Shown one piece after another: positions 12,212-24,041 of a stretch of DNA of 64,000 nt. The DNA is taken from assembly GCA_029783825.1 (NCBI GenBank), contig JAREIK010000801.1, forward strand, positions 8,531,571-8,595,570. The letters run 5' to 3'. The position numbers were made by a program, and so were the translations under genes. Under the pieces are notes generated by a model. It was not told the DNA's origin, did not search any database, and worked only from the letters and a program-made list of their open reading frames with translations. This DNA comes from Sapria himalayana. Taxonomy: Eukaryota > Streptophyta > Magnoliopsida > Malpighiales > Rafflesiaceae. The first letter of the stretch is position 1. Every line of letters begins with the position of its first letter.

Positions 12212-12674
12212 TAGAGCTGTCAGATGGGCAATGTCATGCTAGCATTAACCATTTTTTTGGCCCATCAAGGCCATTATACTGTGTCATGCTAGCACAACTC
12301 TAAATATGAGCAGCTTGGCATGGCTCATTACTCTAAAAATGAGAAGTTCTTTGGCTAGGTCATCCTGGGTTATGATATGTTGGGTTTGGCCTGGCCATAC
12401 TAGCCTAGTTCATTCCAAGCTAGCTTGGGTCCAGTCCATGTTAGCCTAGTTTGTTTTAAGTTATTTTTAGTTAGGATTAGGCTTGCCTATTTGGCCAGCC
12501 AGACCAAAACTAGCCCACAATAAGTTATCATCATAAGTCATGCCATGTCATACCTCCCATACAAATATCTTTGGCTTAGCATGCCCTGGGTAGTGTTGCA
12601 TGTCGGCCCATGACATTTCTAGGCAAAGTTGAATCACACCATTCCCGGGCCGCCCAACCTAGTTGAAACATCTA
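12212..12674. mobile_element. Non-autonomous hAT element 2 (463 bp)
   Basis: Left terminus TAGAGCTGTCAGATGG; the right terminus in reverse complement is TAGATGTTTCAACTAGG. Flanking 8-mers CTATTACT and CTAAAACT agree at six of eight. The interior has the same GGCCCA/GGCATG style as element 1. It truncates or interrupts the left part of LTR-like copy C, which lacks about 500 bp relative to A. Confidence 0.75.
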
Positions 12675-14995
12675 CTAAAACTTCATATGTAAACTCTTAT
12701 CCTCTAGCCTCATGTGTCGTAAAGATCAAGAATTAATGAGGTTTGTTAGTATTTATACTTTTAAATTTATAAGTACTATACTTATATAATTAACATACTT
12801 TTTCCTCAAGTTTTATTGGTGAGAACTATATGAGTGAAAGCAACTCTAAGGACTATCACCACTTTATGAGTCACAATATACTCATGCTCATCCTAATGAT
12901 TATCTGTCACTATTCTTCTGTGATAATGCAACTCTCACACTAAATGTGATATTCTTTAGACAATATTCTATATAATATCTACATTAATCAAAATCTAGTT
13001 GTTCTAAGATATATATAATGGATTGACATATAAAATCATTCATGTTTTTTACTTTGTAAGTATTATACTCATGATGATTCACATACTCAAATTATGTGTT
13101 TTAATATATATGTTTATTTCACACATTATTTTTGGAAGAGCCATAACTTCTTTTTATCATATGTGAGAGTAAGACTCATGGTTTACATATCATCATCCAC
13201 CATAATAACTTACAAAAACCCACCAATATCCAAATTTCTAATTCAAGTTCTATTTAATCATTCATCCATCATCAATTTTCATACCACAACATAAGTCAAA
13301 TCACATTCATCAATATAAAATCTATTTATACATCACACAAATCATAAATCACAAGCTATTTTCATATACTTTTTCTAATCTACCCTGAATTGGGGGGGGG
13401 GGGGGGGGTGGGGTTTAAAAGTCATACCTCCCAATTTATAATTTAGTTTGTCTTATATACCTTACTTTCTTATAGACCCTTTGTGGAGGGTAAAACTCAC
13501 CTCTAGGGTTTGGTTGTTACTCATTGGCTCTTACTTGGTGGATGTAACAAGAAAAAGATTATAAGTTTTTCTCAATTTCTTTCTCATCTTCTTTTATACT
13601 CGAATAATTTTGTAATATTTTAAGTAGAAAGTTGTGCCTTTCAGAAGAAAACTATCACTTTATACTTCTTCTCACAAGCTCAAGGCCATGATACTAGAAA
13701 GTAGTCATGATTTTGGAATATATCTTAATTTTTTTATAATATAAAGTTATGGTACTGGTAATGTTCATGACTTGGGCATAATATCTATGTAACATAAAAT
13801 TATGATGTTGTGAATGATATCACTTTTATATTTGTCTCTCTTATATGCACCATATGGCCATAGCACAATAATTAGCCGTGGCATTAGGAATTACTTATCA
13901 TATACATAATATGGTCATGAAATTGGGAGTCATAATTACTTTAGCATTCATTTCTATTAATAATCAAATAGTCATGGTATTGGAAATGGTCATAAGAAGT
14001 AATTACGTGCATAATATGGTCATGATATTCCCTCCCATATGGTCATGATATTCCCTCCCATATGGTCATGTGCATAATATGGTCATGTGTATAACATGTT
14101 CATGATATTCCCTCTCATATGTATCATGTAGACATGGTGTTGAAAAATGATCACAGTGCAAAGAATGATATTTCTTGTGTCAAAAGTGGTCGTAGTGCTG
14201 AAAATGGTAAGAATACTAGTATTGACTTCTCTCGTATATCAAATGGTCATGGAACTGCAAAAAGGCCATTACACTAGTAATTAGACTAACATAGAAGTCA
14301 TAACTTTGTATTTTCTTGAGGATAAGAGTCACAATATAGAAAAATAGTTATACTCAAGTAAATGCTCTCTAATATTGTAAGTTAAAAAGTCGTGATACTA
14401 AATAATTATTATGACTTTGGCTTGAGTAGTTTTGACTTTGTAATTTTTTGTAGGCCAAAAGCCATAACTTTATTAAAAGGTCATGACTTTTACTCAAAAC
14501 TACAAAGCATTATTATAAGATAAAGTCTCAATACTAGAAAGTGATTATGACTTTTAGTACCGGTAGGGTAGTTGATTGAAGAATTATAAAAGTAATATCA
14601 TATTAATTTAATTGTTATAATATAAGTATGGATGTGACACTATGATAATATTATAGTCACAAAAAATATGTTTCACAATTGAATAATTATACTAACAAAA
14701 TGGTAAAGTTATAGCATACAAATATTACAATAACCAATTAGATAGAGTTTCATCCAAAAATAAATATCAAAACTATGTGATGCTTCATAATTTACCTATT
14801 AGACAAACTCTTCCAAATACCTATCATTTTCATCACTATTCATCAAAATCTACTAGAATTCTAAAGTTGTGAAATCGATCCATTTTATTTTCATTCATTT
14901 GCTTACATATAATCTAAAAATACTAAAATACTTAAAAATATTTGATAATTTAAACACAAAATACTAACCTATAACCATATATCACATCCAATACA
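12675..14995 (-). mobile_element. LTR-like repeat copy C
   Basis: Third copy of the A/B/C repeat. It starts at the equivalent of position 1690 in copy A and ends at the junction with the CACTA element. It contains a local triplication near 13,990-14,100 (CATATGGTCATG with TATTCCCTCCC) and CATGAC motifs at 13,690-14,280. Confidence 0.6.
13392..13408 (+). repeat. Poly-G run, 17 bases
   Basis: Seventeen uninterrupted G, then TG and four more G. An extreme outlier in this AT-rich background and a G-quadruplex candidate. It may also be an assembly trouble spot. Confidence 0.95.
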
Positions 14996-15002
14996 TAGCA
15001 TC

Positions 15003-15370
15003 CACAACAAGAAAAATCCCATTTAGATAGGGACAATTCCCTAGCTAAATAGACATTTTTCGTCACTAAATGGGATATAGCAATGTATGAATGATAAAAC
15101 CATTCCCAATCTAAAGTGCTCGTCACTAAAATTTAACGAGGGAAAGTGTCCCTAGCTAATAATTTAGCAACGAAAAACTCCTATAACTAAAAAAAAATCA
15201 GAGTTTCCGTCGCTAAACGAATATAATGATGGAAGCTTTCCCAATCTAAAGTGCTCGTCGCTAAATATTAGCGACGGAAATAGTTCCTAGCAAAATAAAT
15301 TTAGCGATAGAAAAAATCCATTACTAAAATAAAGATATCCCAAGCTAAATTAGCTAGGGAATTTTCCCTA
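15003..15370. repeat. CACTA left terminal and subterminal repeats
   Basis: Starts at the CACAACAAG terminus. Contains about ten direct and inverted copies of a CGTCGCTAAA motif, for example CCGTCGCTAAACG near 15,208 and CTCGTCGCTAAATATTAGCG near 15,254, which is itself a near palindrome. These are the expected binding sites for the element's TNP1-like protein. Confidence 0.8.
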
Positions 15371-15825
15371 GTTATTATAATTTCAAAACTATTTTCAATA
15401 TTTAATTTTTTTCAAACTTTTTTATTAAATAATTTAATATTTTTTATATTAAATTGAATAAAAATAGAAACTATAATTGATAATTTATAATTAACAAAAA
15501 ATAAAATCATTTAATAATTTATTTTAATACAATATTTTACATAATTAAAATAAAAAAAATAACAAAATTTTATTACATCTTATTCATCAATGTATCTACC
15601 GAAAGTGCATAAAATATAATATATCCATGCAATGACATTGTTTTCTATCCCTTTACTCCTCCGATCACCATTTTTCTACTGTGACAAAGTTGGCCAAGTC
15701 ACGGTACGTCATGTCTAGTGAAAAATTTTTTCACTTATACAAGCATCGTATGGGAAAAAATGCAGTACCATATTTGTAAGAAATTTAAACCACTTAATCA
15801 AATCAAAATAAAAAAAAAGTTTTGT
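15371..15825. other. AT-rich CACTA interior
   Basis: Very AT-rich sequence with no open gene. A short less AT-rich stretch near 15,640-15,760 shows no recognisable motif. Confidence 0.5.
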
Positions 15826-16045
15826 TTTGATATATATATATATATATAAATATAATATTGTAGTATATATATGTACATATATACTAGTATTTCACTCGTA
15901 CATATATTACTACAGTATATGTACATAAAAACTATAGTATTATGCCTGCATAAATACTGAGTATAAATATACTCAATATATATGTACATAAAATACTACG
16001 ATATTATATGTGCATATATACTAAGTATATACGTATGTATATATC
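15826..16045. repeat. Palindromic TA satellite, block 1
   Basis: Starts with (TA)n and continues with repeated units related to TATACTnnGTATATACGTAC, each partly self-complementary. The same unit recurs in blocks at 16,935-17,275 and 21,480-21,875 within the same CACTA element. Open frames across it are artefacts. Confidence 0.75.
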
Positions 16046-16460
16046 ACATTTGTTGCTGTTGTTACTGCCACTACCACTGTTGCTCCTGCCACTACTATCG
16101 CAGCCACTGCTGCTGCCACCACTACTACCATTGCTACCGTCACTACTGTTGCCGCCGTTGTCGCTATTACCACTACTACTACAGTAGCTGTCGGTGCTGT
16201 CGCTACTACTGATGCTGTCACTACTGTCGGTGTTGTCGCTGTTGCTGCCGCTGCCCCTACTACCACCGTTGCCGATGCTGTCGTTGATGTCGCTACTGCC
16301 ACCGCTGACACCGCTTCCCACGCTGTCGTCACTGTTGTAGTTGCTGCTGTTGCCTCCGCTACCACTGCTATCTCCACAAATGCCATATTCGTCACTGTCA
16401 CCGCTGCCACTATCATCACCGACATCGCCGCCGCCATCACCACCGTCACTGATAATAAAA
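16046..16460. repeat. Degenerate trinucleotide repeat (about 415 bp)
   Basis: Period-3 sequence of mixed GTT, GCT, ACT, GCC and CAC triplets. It leaves two overlapping long frames open on the minus strand (167 and 160 codons, 16,004-16,507), which encode Ser/Gly/Asp or Ala/Val/Thr strings. Two long frames in register is what a stop-poor triplet repeat produces, so neither is called as a gene. Confidence 0.85.
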
Positions 16461-16934
16461 GTGGGGTGGGCAATGATGCTTGACTGATAAACTTCCCAGC
16501 CAACCACTCGTCTTGAGATTGAGCGAGTTTTTGATGAGGCGGCGAGCTGCTTCTCCCAAAATAGGACCCGATATTTCTTCTTGACCAGAATTACATGACA
16601 CTACACGAGCATCATCATCATCATCATCATCATCCTAAGCCTGAGTACAATTATAACCAATTATTGTAGAACCAATAACAATAAAACCTATTTACTCATA
16701 CGTTCACTTTGTATCATGTGATAATTGCATATCAACACAATTACTAAAATTTTTAAGACCAACCTCTATCTGCCTGGCTGGCTTGGACCAAAAATATTTT
16801 CATCCCACGACTTTATGGAAAATCTAATATCCATGGCTTTTATTATTGCATCAGTAACAATGTACAATGATGACCAGACCATCCCGAGCAATTATATATT
16901 CAAAAGTGTGTCTGTGTGTAAATGGGTGTGTATG
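16461..16934. other. Moderately complex CACTA interior, with (ATC)8
   Basis: Includes eight perfect ATC triplets at 16,611-16,634 and about 150 bp of ordinary base composition. The minus strand reads GPILGEAARRLIKNSLNLKT near 16,500-16,570, a plausible protein remnant that I do not recognise. Confidence 0.4.
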
Positions 16935-17275
16935 TATGACAATATATACATATCTACAAATAAATATATGTACCCGCTTATGTATATACTCGGTATATAC
17001 GTATGTATATACTATAGTATAAAAGTAATTATATACCAAGTATATACATACGTATATACTATAATATATACATATGTATATATTGAGTATATACGTACAA
17101 ATATACTAAGTATATACGTACAAATGTACTAAGTATATATGAACATATATACTCGGTATATACGTACTTATATACTCTGTATATATGTAGATATATACTC
17201 AGTTATACATACATTTATACCAAGTATATATGTACATATATACTATAGTATTATATTACGTATATATACTCGCAT
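16935..17275. repeat. Palindromic TA satellite, block 2
   Basis: About 14 copies of a 23-24 bp unit, roughly TATACTnnGTATATACGTAnnTA. The core GTATATAC is a palindrome, so each unit can fold on itself. Identical in type to blocks at 15.8 and 21.5 kb. Confidence 0.8.
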
Positions 17276-17711
17276 AGCATTGGATGACACACACACTTGT
17301 ACTTTCATGCAACATACACATATCATCAAAGTCAATAGAAAAAAATAATCTAGGACTTGAAAAACACGCATATAGGTCTCTCAGGCATGGTCAACATTTC
17401 TAGTTTTTTTCCTCTGGTACTCCATGCAGATAGAAAACATTGTTACATCTTCACATGGAGCATAACATACTACATTTACAAACCAATAACCGATAACAAG
17501 CCATCGTAGATTTGAACTAAAATGATGCAGATCTACACAAAATAAGAGTGTCAAGAACAAACATGTGTTTGCGTGGAATTAATTTTTTGGTTCATCTCAT
17601 AGCTTCAGAAGATAAGGTATAGTTCCCAGCACCATGGACGACCATCCAAGCCTTTTACATACCTATAATAGGCTAAAACTCTACCCAAAAAATTCGGGGA
17701 CATACAAACAT

Positions 17712-17714
<3 letters not shown>
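17276..17714. other. Unique-looking CACTA interior
   Basis: No family recognised. The minus strand has a 70-codon open frame reading across the microsatellite to the right (17,605-17,817) and containing AYYRYVKGLDGRPWCWELYL. That segment looks protein-like, but I cannot assign it. Confidence 0.35.

Positions 17715-17759
<45 letters not shown>
17715..17759 (+). repeat. (CA)15(TA)8 microsatellite
   Basis: Perfect dinucleotide run of CA changing to TA. Confidence 0.97.
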
Positions 17760-18371
17760 TGTTATTATAGATATTAATAAACACAAATTTAAGTTGATAG
17801 TCATACAACTTCAACAAAAATCTAAAAGATATCCAACAATGATGTTTAGAGAGAAAGAGAGTGCAAAAATAAAATGTTTAGTAATAATGAAGATAATAGA
17901 AGCTAGCCTCCTTTTGATCAAGCTGAAATCGATAAATATGGGACCCATTCATTGGAATGACCATGACAATGTCTGAATGTTTTGAATCAAAATTTTTTCG
18001 GGTGTCTCACATCATGTGTCCTACAAAATTATTAGGTTAATCAGCAAAGAAAAGAACAAAACCAGAATAAAAAAATTGAAATCTACAAAAAAATTTCATC
18101 ATGTTTTGCTACACATAGACAAAAATTAATAATAGTTCATAAATAATTCTCATATGAAATCATCTTCATAATTAGTAGGGAATTTGTGCTAGCCTCTCCC
18201 TACGAGGTTTCATAGTTGGATCTCGGAATGCTATCTATTGCATCAATGTCACTAACTATGACTCCATATAAGACATCTGCTATTGTATTACATTCTTAAT
18301 TTCTTTTATCTCATCATTCATTTCTTTAATTTCTTGTATTTTTTTCATCAAATAAGTAATAGCTCCTTCTT

Positions 18372-18749
18372 CTATTCTTTCATTTCCTGCATTTCTTCCT
18401 TCAAATTAGTATACTGCTCATCCTTATGTTCTTTAATTTCATATATTTCTTCCTTCAAATGAGATATATGCGCATCATTCTTTTTCATTTCGGTCTCCAT
18501 AACTACAATACGTTCATTTATTTCTATTACTTGTTGTTCGACCGCCTCATCCACCATTAATGAGATAAATGAATTAGAAGCACTACTGCTACAACAAAAT
18601 GTCACTCCTTTCAAGCCAATGCCATATACTCGCTGCTTCTTACGACCTCCTATGGTCTCCAAATAAATAAGATCATAGTCAATTGATTGAAGATCCATAG
18701 AACCTTCAACTTGTTGAGAAGTAGTTGTCACATGTTCCTCCATGAGTTC
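18372..18749 (-). pseudogene. CACTA TNP1-like protein, C-terminal exon
   Basis: This minus-strand exon encodes a segment IYLETIGGRKKQRVYGIGLK followed by a Ser-rich stretch and then a long coiled coil (heptads of Glu, Lys, Met and Ile, last 60 residues) ending at a stop at 18,372. The Y.E..GG.KK.RVYG.G pattern followed by a coiled coil is characteristic of the C-terminus of plant En/Spm TNP1-type proteins (Pfam Transposase_24), which bind the subterminal repeats. An acceptor-like TTATCTTAG lies just upstream at 18,750-18,758. The two further segments at 18,860-18,952 and 19,093-19,190 supply the preceding conserved blocks. The exon itself is open, but the gene as a whole appears incomplete. 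Confidence 0.8.
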
Positions 18750-18859
18750 CTAAGATAAAATAGAGAAAAATACTATTCTAGATATACATTCCAAACAACT
18801 TTCAAAATGTGTTGTGGTATTATGAGATTATATTAATATAATGGAATATTGCAATAATC

Positions 18860-18952
18860 ATCTGAGACTTGTTGTCAACAAATGATCATCTACTTTCTTC
18901 ACATGCATCTTCATGAAAATCTCATAAAAATTGGGGTCTCGACCCAATTCTC
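18860..18952 (-). pseudogene. CACTA TNP1-like protein, middle exon fragment
   Basis: Minus-strand translation gives ELGRDPNFYEIFMKMHVKK followed by VDDHLLTT. In TNP1-type proteins the block R.P...E.F..TH.KK.G lies between the basic HTGGS block and the coiled coil, which matches the order here. A possible donor GTAGAT follows the HVKK codons. The splice structure is inferred. Confidence 0.7.
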
Positions 18953-19092
18953 CAGCCTAGAATATGTATTTTTTAAGTCATAAAATAATAAATAAAAAAA
19001 ATATAACAAAATTAATAAACCATGCACAAATTTGATTTATTAGACTATTAGGGCAACCACTAAATATATAAATGTTTAAAATTTTAAAATTG

Positions 19093-19195
19093 TCCCAAAT
19101 CTCGAGTGTGCTCAATGCTCGACTTTGACCCTCCTGTGTGTCGACAGATTTCTGTACCTAGTCTAGCTGCCTCATTTCGTCGATTTTTGACAAAT
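19093..19195 (-). pseudogene. CACTA TNP1-like protein, HTGGS exon fragment
   Basis: The minus strand reads KNRRNEAARLGTEICRHTGG followed by SKS. The pattern K...NR.K....HTGGSKSF is the most conserved block of the plant Transposase_24 family. Together with the segments at 18,860 and 18,372 it is in the right order and on the same strand. Upstream exons were not recognised. Confidence 0.75.
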
Positions 19196-19199
19196 AAAA

Positions 19200-19828
19200 A
19201 ATTAAAAAAGTTGCTCGGTGAACATCAAAACAGTACATGCTCAGACAAACATAATTTTTATCTTCCAAAACAAAACAAAAAAATAATACGTGCCAAACAA
19301 AATAATACAATCTAACATGCTCATTCAATCACCAATGACCTTGATGCTAATTCAATCACAGCATGCTTTCTATCTTATAAATCTAACATGCTCTCAAAGA
19401 TAAATTTTCATCATGTATTTCTTCTTCTGTGTGGCATTGTACTTGGTCTCTTTTACAGGTTTGGTTGCATTAGGAATGAGGCACCTAAATGCATGTATTT
19501 ATATTATTGAACATAATATCAAAGTGGGGGAAATAAAAGTGATAATGCCGCCGCCACCACCTTCATTTCAGCTAACATGTTAGAGACTGCCTCAAGACAC
19601 CTGATATTTTTTTAAGAACAAAAGTAAAAGTGTTTGGAGCATGTCATCGATATAATCACTACACTACCTAGACTAGATACAAGTGAAATAAAAAATACAT
19701 AAATTAAAATAGTGCAATAAATATAATGAATATCACACATATTCATCACCTCAATCTTAAAAGAAAAAAGAAATTAAGATACTCCAGATAGTTCTCATGA
19801 AAATCTTTGCCAACAATTGTGATGAGAA
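19200..19828. other. CACTA interior without recognised gene
   Basis: Mixed AT-rich sequence. Contains a short CCGCCGCCACC run near 19,548. The 69-codon plus-strand open frame at 19,106-19,315 lies antisense to the TNP1 block and is not supported. Confidence 0.45.
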
Positions 19829-20012
19829 TGGTTATTGTCTGGCCCAGCATGTGCCCAACCCAGAATAGCCTGGGTCTGAACCATGAGAGCCAGACATACC
19901 CTCGTCAGGGCCTGGCCATGGCACCTAGTCCGCCTCACAAGGGTCCCAGGCCCTAGACCTTCGACTCTTGTGGGCTATGTCCCCTGGACAGTGTGTGCAG
20001 GTGGCAAGTGCT
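19829..20012. other. GC-rich island of unknown origin
   Basis: About 185 bp with repeated TGGCCCAG, AGCCTGGG, CAGGGCCTGG and GGGTCCCAGGCCC blocks, far above the surrounding GC content. It resembles the interior of the short hAT elements elsewhere in the window, but I find no TAGAGGTGTCAA terminus on either side. Confidence 0.5.
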
Positions 20013-20985
20013 AAGCATTATGGAAGCATTATATCAGTATATTATACATAACATAGATCTGCTAATTGTTATGTGTATCTATATATACACATAATATAAT
20101 TATTGTATATTACAATATACAAAATACATACATAATGTATATAGAATGTACATAAAAAGTGTATATATACTCATATTAAATATATACATATACACATTGT
20201 ATATAGATAGAAATTATTGTGTAGATACATGTATACATAATGTAAATACAAAATATATACATACATACCTAGTATATAAAAAATTTAAAATTATGAATTA
20301 AAAAAATTAAATAACATTAAAAAAATTCTTTTATTTAAAATAATAATTAATACTTATAAAATAAAGTATGGTTAACATAATTTTCAAAATAAAACTAAAA
20401 CATAAAAAATATTACAAATCATTAAGTCATAAAATGATAAAAATTATAAGATCATTTTCAATATAACTGTTATGATATGTACAACTTTAAATTTTATTAT
20501 ATACATCATCATATATATTTTGTTGTAATGTAGGAATTTGATCCTGAATACTCATCTATGTATTATCTTAATCTTTCTATCATAACAAATTTTCAATAAT
20601 ATTGATTTTAATTTGATTTTCCTATCTAAAATAATATTCACAATCATAAATACGATAGACTTTAATATACACTAAACACATTAAAGATCAAAAAATCACG
20701 AGATATTCTAGATATCATGAAAAAAATTTTATATAATTTTTACAAACTCAATGTATCTAGATTCTTCATTTTCTCTAAAAAAAGCAGAATAATAATTGAT
20801 ATCTGAATATTTTAACAAGTTATAAAGACTCATATTCGACAGACCAACCTATCACTTACCTCTAACTTATTTGAATTAAAAAGTTTTCATCTTCAAATAC
20901 TTCATAATCATAATTTCATTAAAACAAAAATACTTATTTTCTTAATATTTAAATAATTTTTTTATTTAATCATAAATTTTGCTTT
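20013..20985. other. AT-rich CACTA interior
   Basis: At 20,030-20,290 a TATATA/CATACATA-rich block with palindromic ACATAATGTATATA units; then plain AT-rich sequence. No gene seen. Confidence 0.5.
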
Positions 20986-20989
20986 TTTT

Positions 20990-21217
20990 ATTCTTATAGC
21001 TGATTAATCCCTAATCTAAATGTAAAAAGTTTTTATAGTTATACATATAGTAGGATACAATTATTTATAGTTATATGTTATTATACATATAATATATATA
21101 GTTATATGTAATTAAACTTATAGTTATATATAGATATATTCATACACGTAGTTATATGTAATTGTACATAAATATATACAAAGTTATAAATAAATATATA
21201 GATTTACATATATGTAT

Positions 21218-21274
<57 letters not shown>

Positions 21275-21370
21275 TAATTACAAATATAGTTATAATCAAT
21301 TATATAGAGTTTTATATAGATATACAAATATTTATATATAAGTATACACATATAGTTTAGTAGTAGATAT
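20990..21370. repeat. AT-rich higher-order repeat, copy 1
   Basis: Built from a short unit ATATAGTTATACAT. The ordered string of variants (ATACAATTATTTATAGTTAT, TATAGATATATTCATACA, AGTTATAAATAAATATATAG) recurs at 22,860-23,420 and partly at 22,470-22,860 and 24,650-25,200. It contains perfect (TA)20 at 21,221-21,260 and (CA)7 at 21,261-21,274. Confidence 0.75.
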
Positions 21371-21479
21371 AACAGATGAAGAGTTTTAGATTACTACAAA
21401 CCTTGCAAAATTTTGATTTAATGCAAACCATGTTAAATTCTATTTCACTAAAAACTCTATCTCATGATTTTGCAAACCT

Positions 21480-21875
21480 TAATGTCATAAATATATAATA
21501 CTATAATATATACGTACATATATACTGATATATATGTACATATACATATATAGCTAATATATATGTATACAATGGTATATATGTATATCAGTATATGTAC
21601 ATATATACTGGTATATATGTACAGGTATTTATATGTACATATATACTCAGTAAATGTACATATACACTGTAATGTATTTGTACATATATACGTGTTTACA
21701 TATACACTACATTATATATGTACGTGTATGTTCATTTACATTGTAGTGTATATGTACAAGTATGTACATATATACAGGTAAATACTTATACATATATACT
21801 AGTATATATGTATATGTGCATATAATATATGTACATATACACTACAGTGTGCATGTACATATACACTCAATCAAG
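21480..21875. repeat. Palindromic TA satellite, block 3
   Basis: Units related to TATACTGGTATATATGTACA, partly self-complementary, the same family as blocks at 15.8 and 16.9 kb. The 72-codon plus-strand open frame across it is low-complexity. Confidence 0.75.
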
Positions 21876-22029
21876 TTCCACATGTAAAATCACTTGGCAA
21901 CTTAATGGATGTTTTCATGTAGATATCAAGTGAATAAGCAAAGCACAAACTAGATGATAAGCAATATTAAATAGAAATGCATAATAGTCTATAAAAGTTC
22001 ATAATTCAGCCATAAAAAAAACATAATAG

Positions 22030-22469
22030 CGAACCTAATATGATTACAAGTTTCAAATTTTATGAACATTTTTTCCTCATTCATTAGTTTAATAAGGAAA
22101 AAGAAAGTAGTATGTGATGGCTATCATCCAAATCATACTGATTTTTGAGGCTAGTTTGCATTGATCCATAGCTCCAATACCTCATTTTAAGCAGCAGCAA
22201 ACTCATGAGATTTGTATGATTTCATTACCAACTCATGTAGCTTCCCCGAGTGTACCCAATGAATTGAGGATGTAAATTGTTAAACAAATTGGAGCTTATT
22301 TTATTCTTATTATTATAGGAACATTGTGATATGATAACAAGTTTCAAAATTTATGAATAGTTTATCAGCATTCATTAGTTTTATAAGGAAAAAGAAAGTA
22401 ACACATGATAGATATTATCCAAATCATACCTGATTTCTGAGGCTATTTTGCATTGATCTATAGTTCCAT
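22030..22469. repeat. Direct duplication, 291-bp offset
   Basis: About 145 bp of otherwise non-repetitive sequence (TCATTAGTTTAATAAGGAAA at 22,081, TCATTAGTTTTATAAGGAAA at 22,372) occurs twice at high similarity, each copy ending near TTTTGCATTGATC. It precedes the AT-rich higher-order repeat. Confidence 0.8.
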
Positions 22470-23420
22470 GTAATTATAAGTAGTTATATATAAATGTATA
22501 CAAAGTTATAGACAAAATATATAAATTTACATATATGAATACATAGTTAAAAATATAGTTATATTTATATAGAGTATTATATAGTTATAAAAATATTTAT
22601 ATATAGTTATACACATATAGTTAAACATAATGTTGTATGTTGTTACACATGTAATTATAAATATAGTTACATGTGGTTATACATATAGTTACACATTTAG
22701 TTATACTTATATTATACATGTAGGTATATATATTTTTTCATATAATTTTATATATTTTTATATATAGTTATGTATAGGCATAGATATAGTAAAATATATT
22801 TTTATATACTAATATATATAAATGTATATTAAATATAAGTTGTAAATTATATATTTAAATATAGTTATATATAAAACTTGTATAGCTATACATATAATAA
22901 GATACAATTATTTATAGTTATATGTTATTATACATATAGTATATATAGCTATAAATATATTTATATAGTTAAACATATAGTTATATATAGATATATTCAT
23001 ACAAATAGTTAAACATACATATATAAAGTTATAAATAAATATATAGATTTACATATATGTATACATAGTTACAAATATAGTTATATTTAATTATATAGAG
23101 TATCATATGGTTATACAAATATTTATATATAGTTATACACATATAGTTAAACATAACATTGTATATTATTATACATGTAATTATAAATATAGTTACATGT
23201 GGTTATACATATAGTTACACATATAGTTATACTTATATTTATATAATTTTATATATGTATTCATATAGTTATCTATAGGTATATATATGGTAAAATACAT
23301 TTTTATATACTAATATATAAAAACGTAAATTAAATATATGTTGTTAATTATATTTTTATATATAGTTATGTATAATATTTTATAGTTATACATATAATCA
23401 AAGACAATTATTTATAGTTA
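22470..23420. repeat. AT-rich higher-order repeat, copies 2 and 3
   Basis: Two consecutive copies about 0.5 kb apart, each with the order TATTTATATATAGTTATACA, CATATAGTTAAACATAA, ACATGTGGTTATACATATAG, then a T-rich part. Segment order is conserved, so these arose by duplication of a large unit rather than by slippage of the short unit alone. Confidence 0.75.
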
Positions 23421-23629
23421 TATGTTCTTATACCTTTGGGATCCAATGGCAAAAAAACACAAAACAGAAAACAAGTTTAGCTTACAATAGATCAGAATAA
23501 AGTAAATACGATCTTGTATTTCAGGCATGAAATATATAAATATAAATACAATTTGAATCCCCCTAAAAACATATGATGTCATTCACATAACAGAACAAAA
23601 CTCAAGCAAAATAAGCAAAATAGGCAAAA

Positions 23630-24022
23630 TAGGAAGAAGAGGAGGAGGAGGAGGAGGAGGAGGAGGAAGAAGAAGAAGGAGAAGTGGAATAAGAAGAAGA
23701 ATAATAATAAGAATAGGAAGAAGAGGAAGAAGAGGAAGAAGAGAAGAAGAAAAAAAAAAGAAGAGGAAGAAGAAGAAGAAGATGATGATGATGATGATGA
23801 GGTAGAAGAAGAAGAAGAAGAAGAAGAAGAAGAGGTAGAAGAAGAAGAGGTAGAAGAAAAAGAAGAAGAAGAAGAGATAGAAGAAGAAGAAGAAGAAGAG
23901 ATAGAAGAAGAAGAAGAAGAGGTAGAAGAAGAAGAAGAAGAGAAATAAAAAGAAGAAAAAAAAGATGATGATGATAATGATGAATAAGAGGAAGAAGAAG
24001 AAGAAGAAGAAGAATATGTCAA
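23630..24022 (+). repeat. Purine tract of GAA/GAG/GAT triplets, about 390 bp
   Basis: Almost pure A/G on the plus strand, with (GGA)n at 23,640-23,665, many (GAA)n runs and two (GAT)n patches. It could form triplex DNA. The 168-codon minus-strand frame (poly-Ser/Phe/Leu) is an artefact of the triplet repeat. It abuts the 3' end of the ARF retrocopy. Confidence 0.95.
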
Positions 24023-24041
24023 CAAAGTTTGTCTCATCCTG

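Noticed and set aside
16004..16507. Two long overlapping minus-strand frames of 167 and 160 codons
   Set aside because: Both come from a stop-poor degenerate triplet repeat and encode Ser/Gly/Asp or Ala/Val/Thr strings without any domain.
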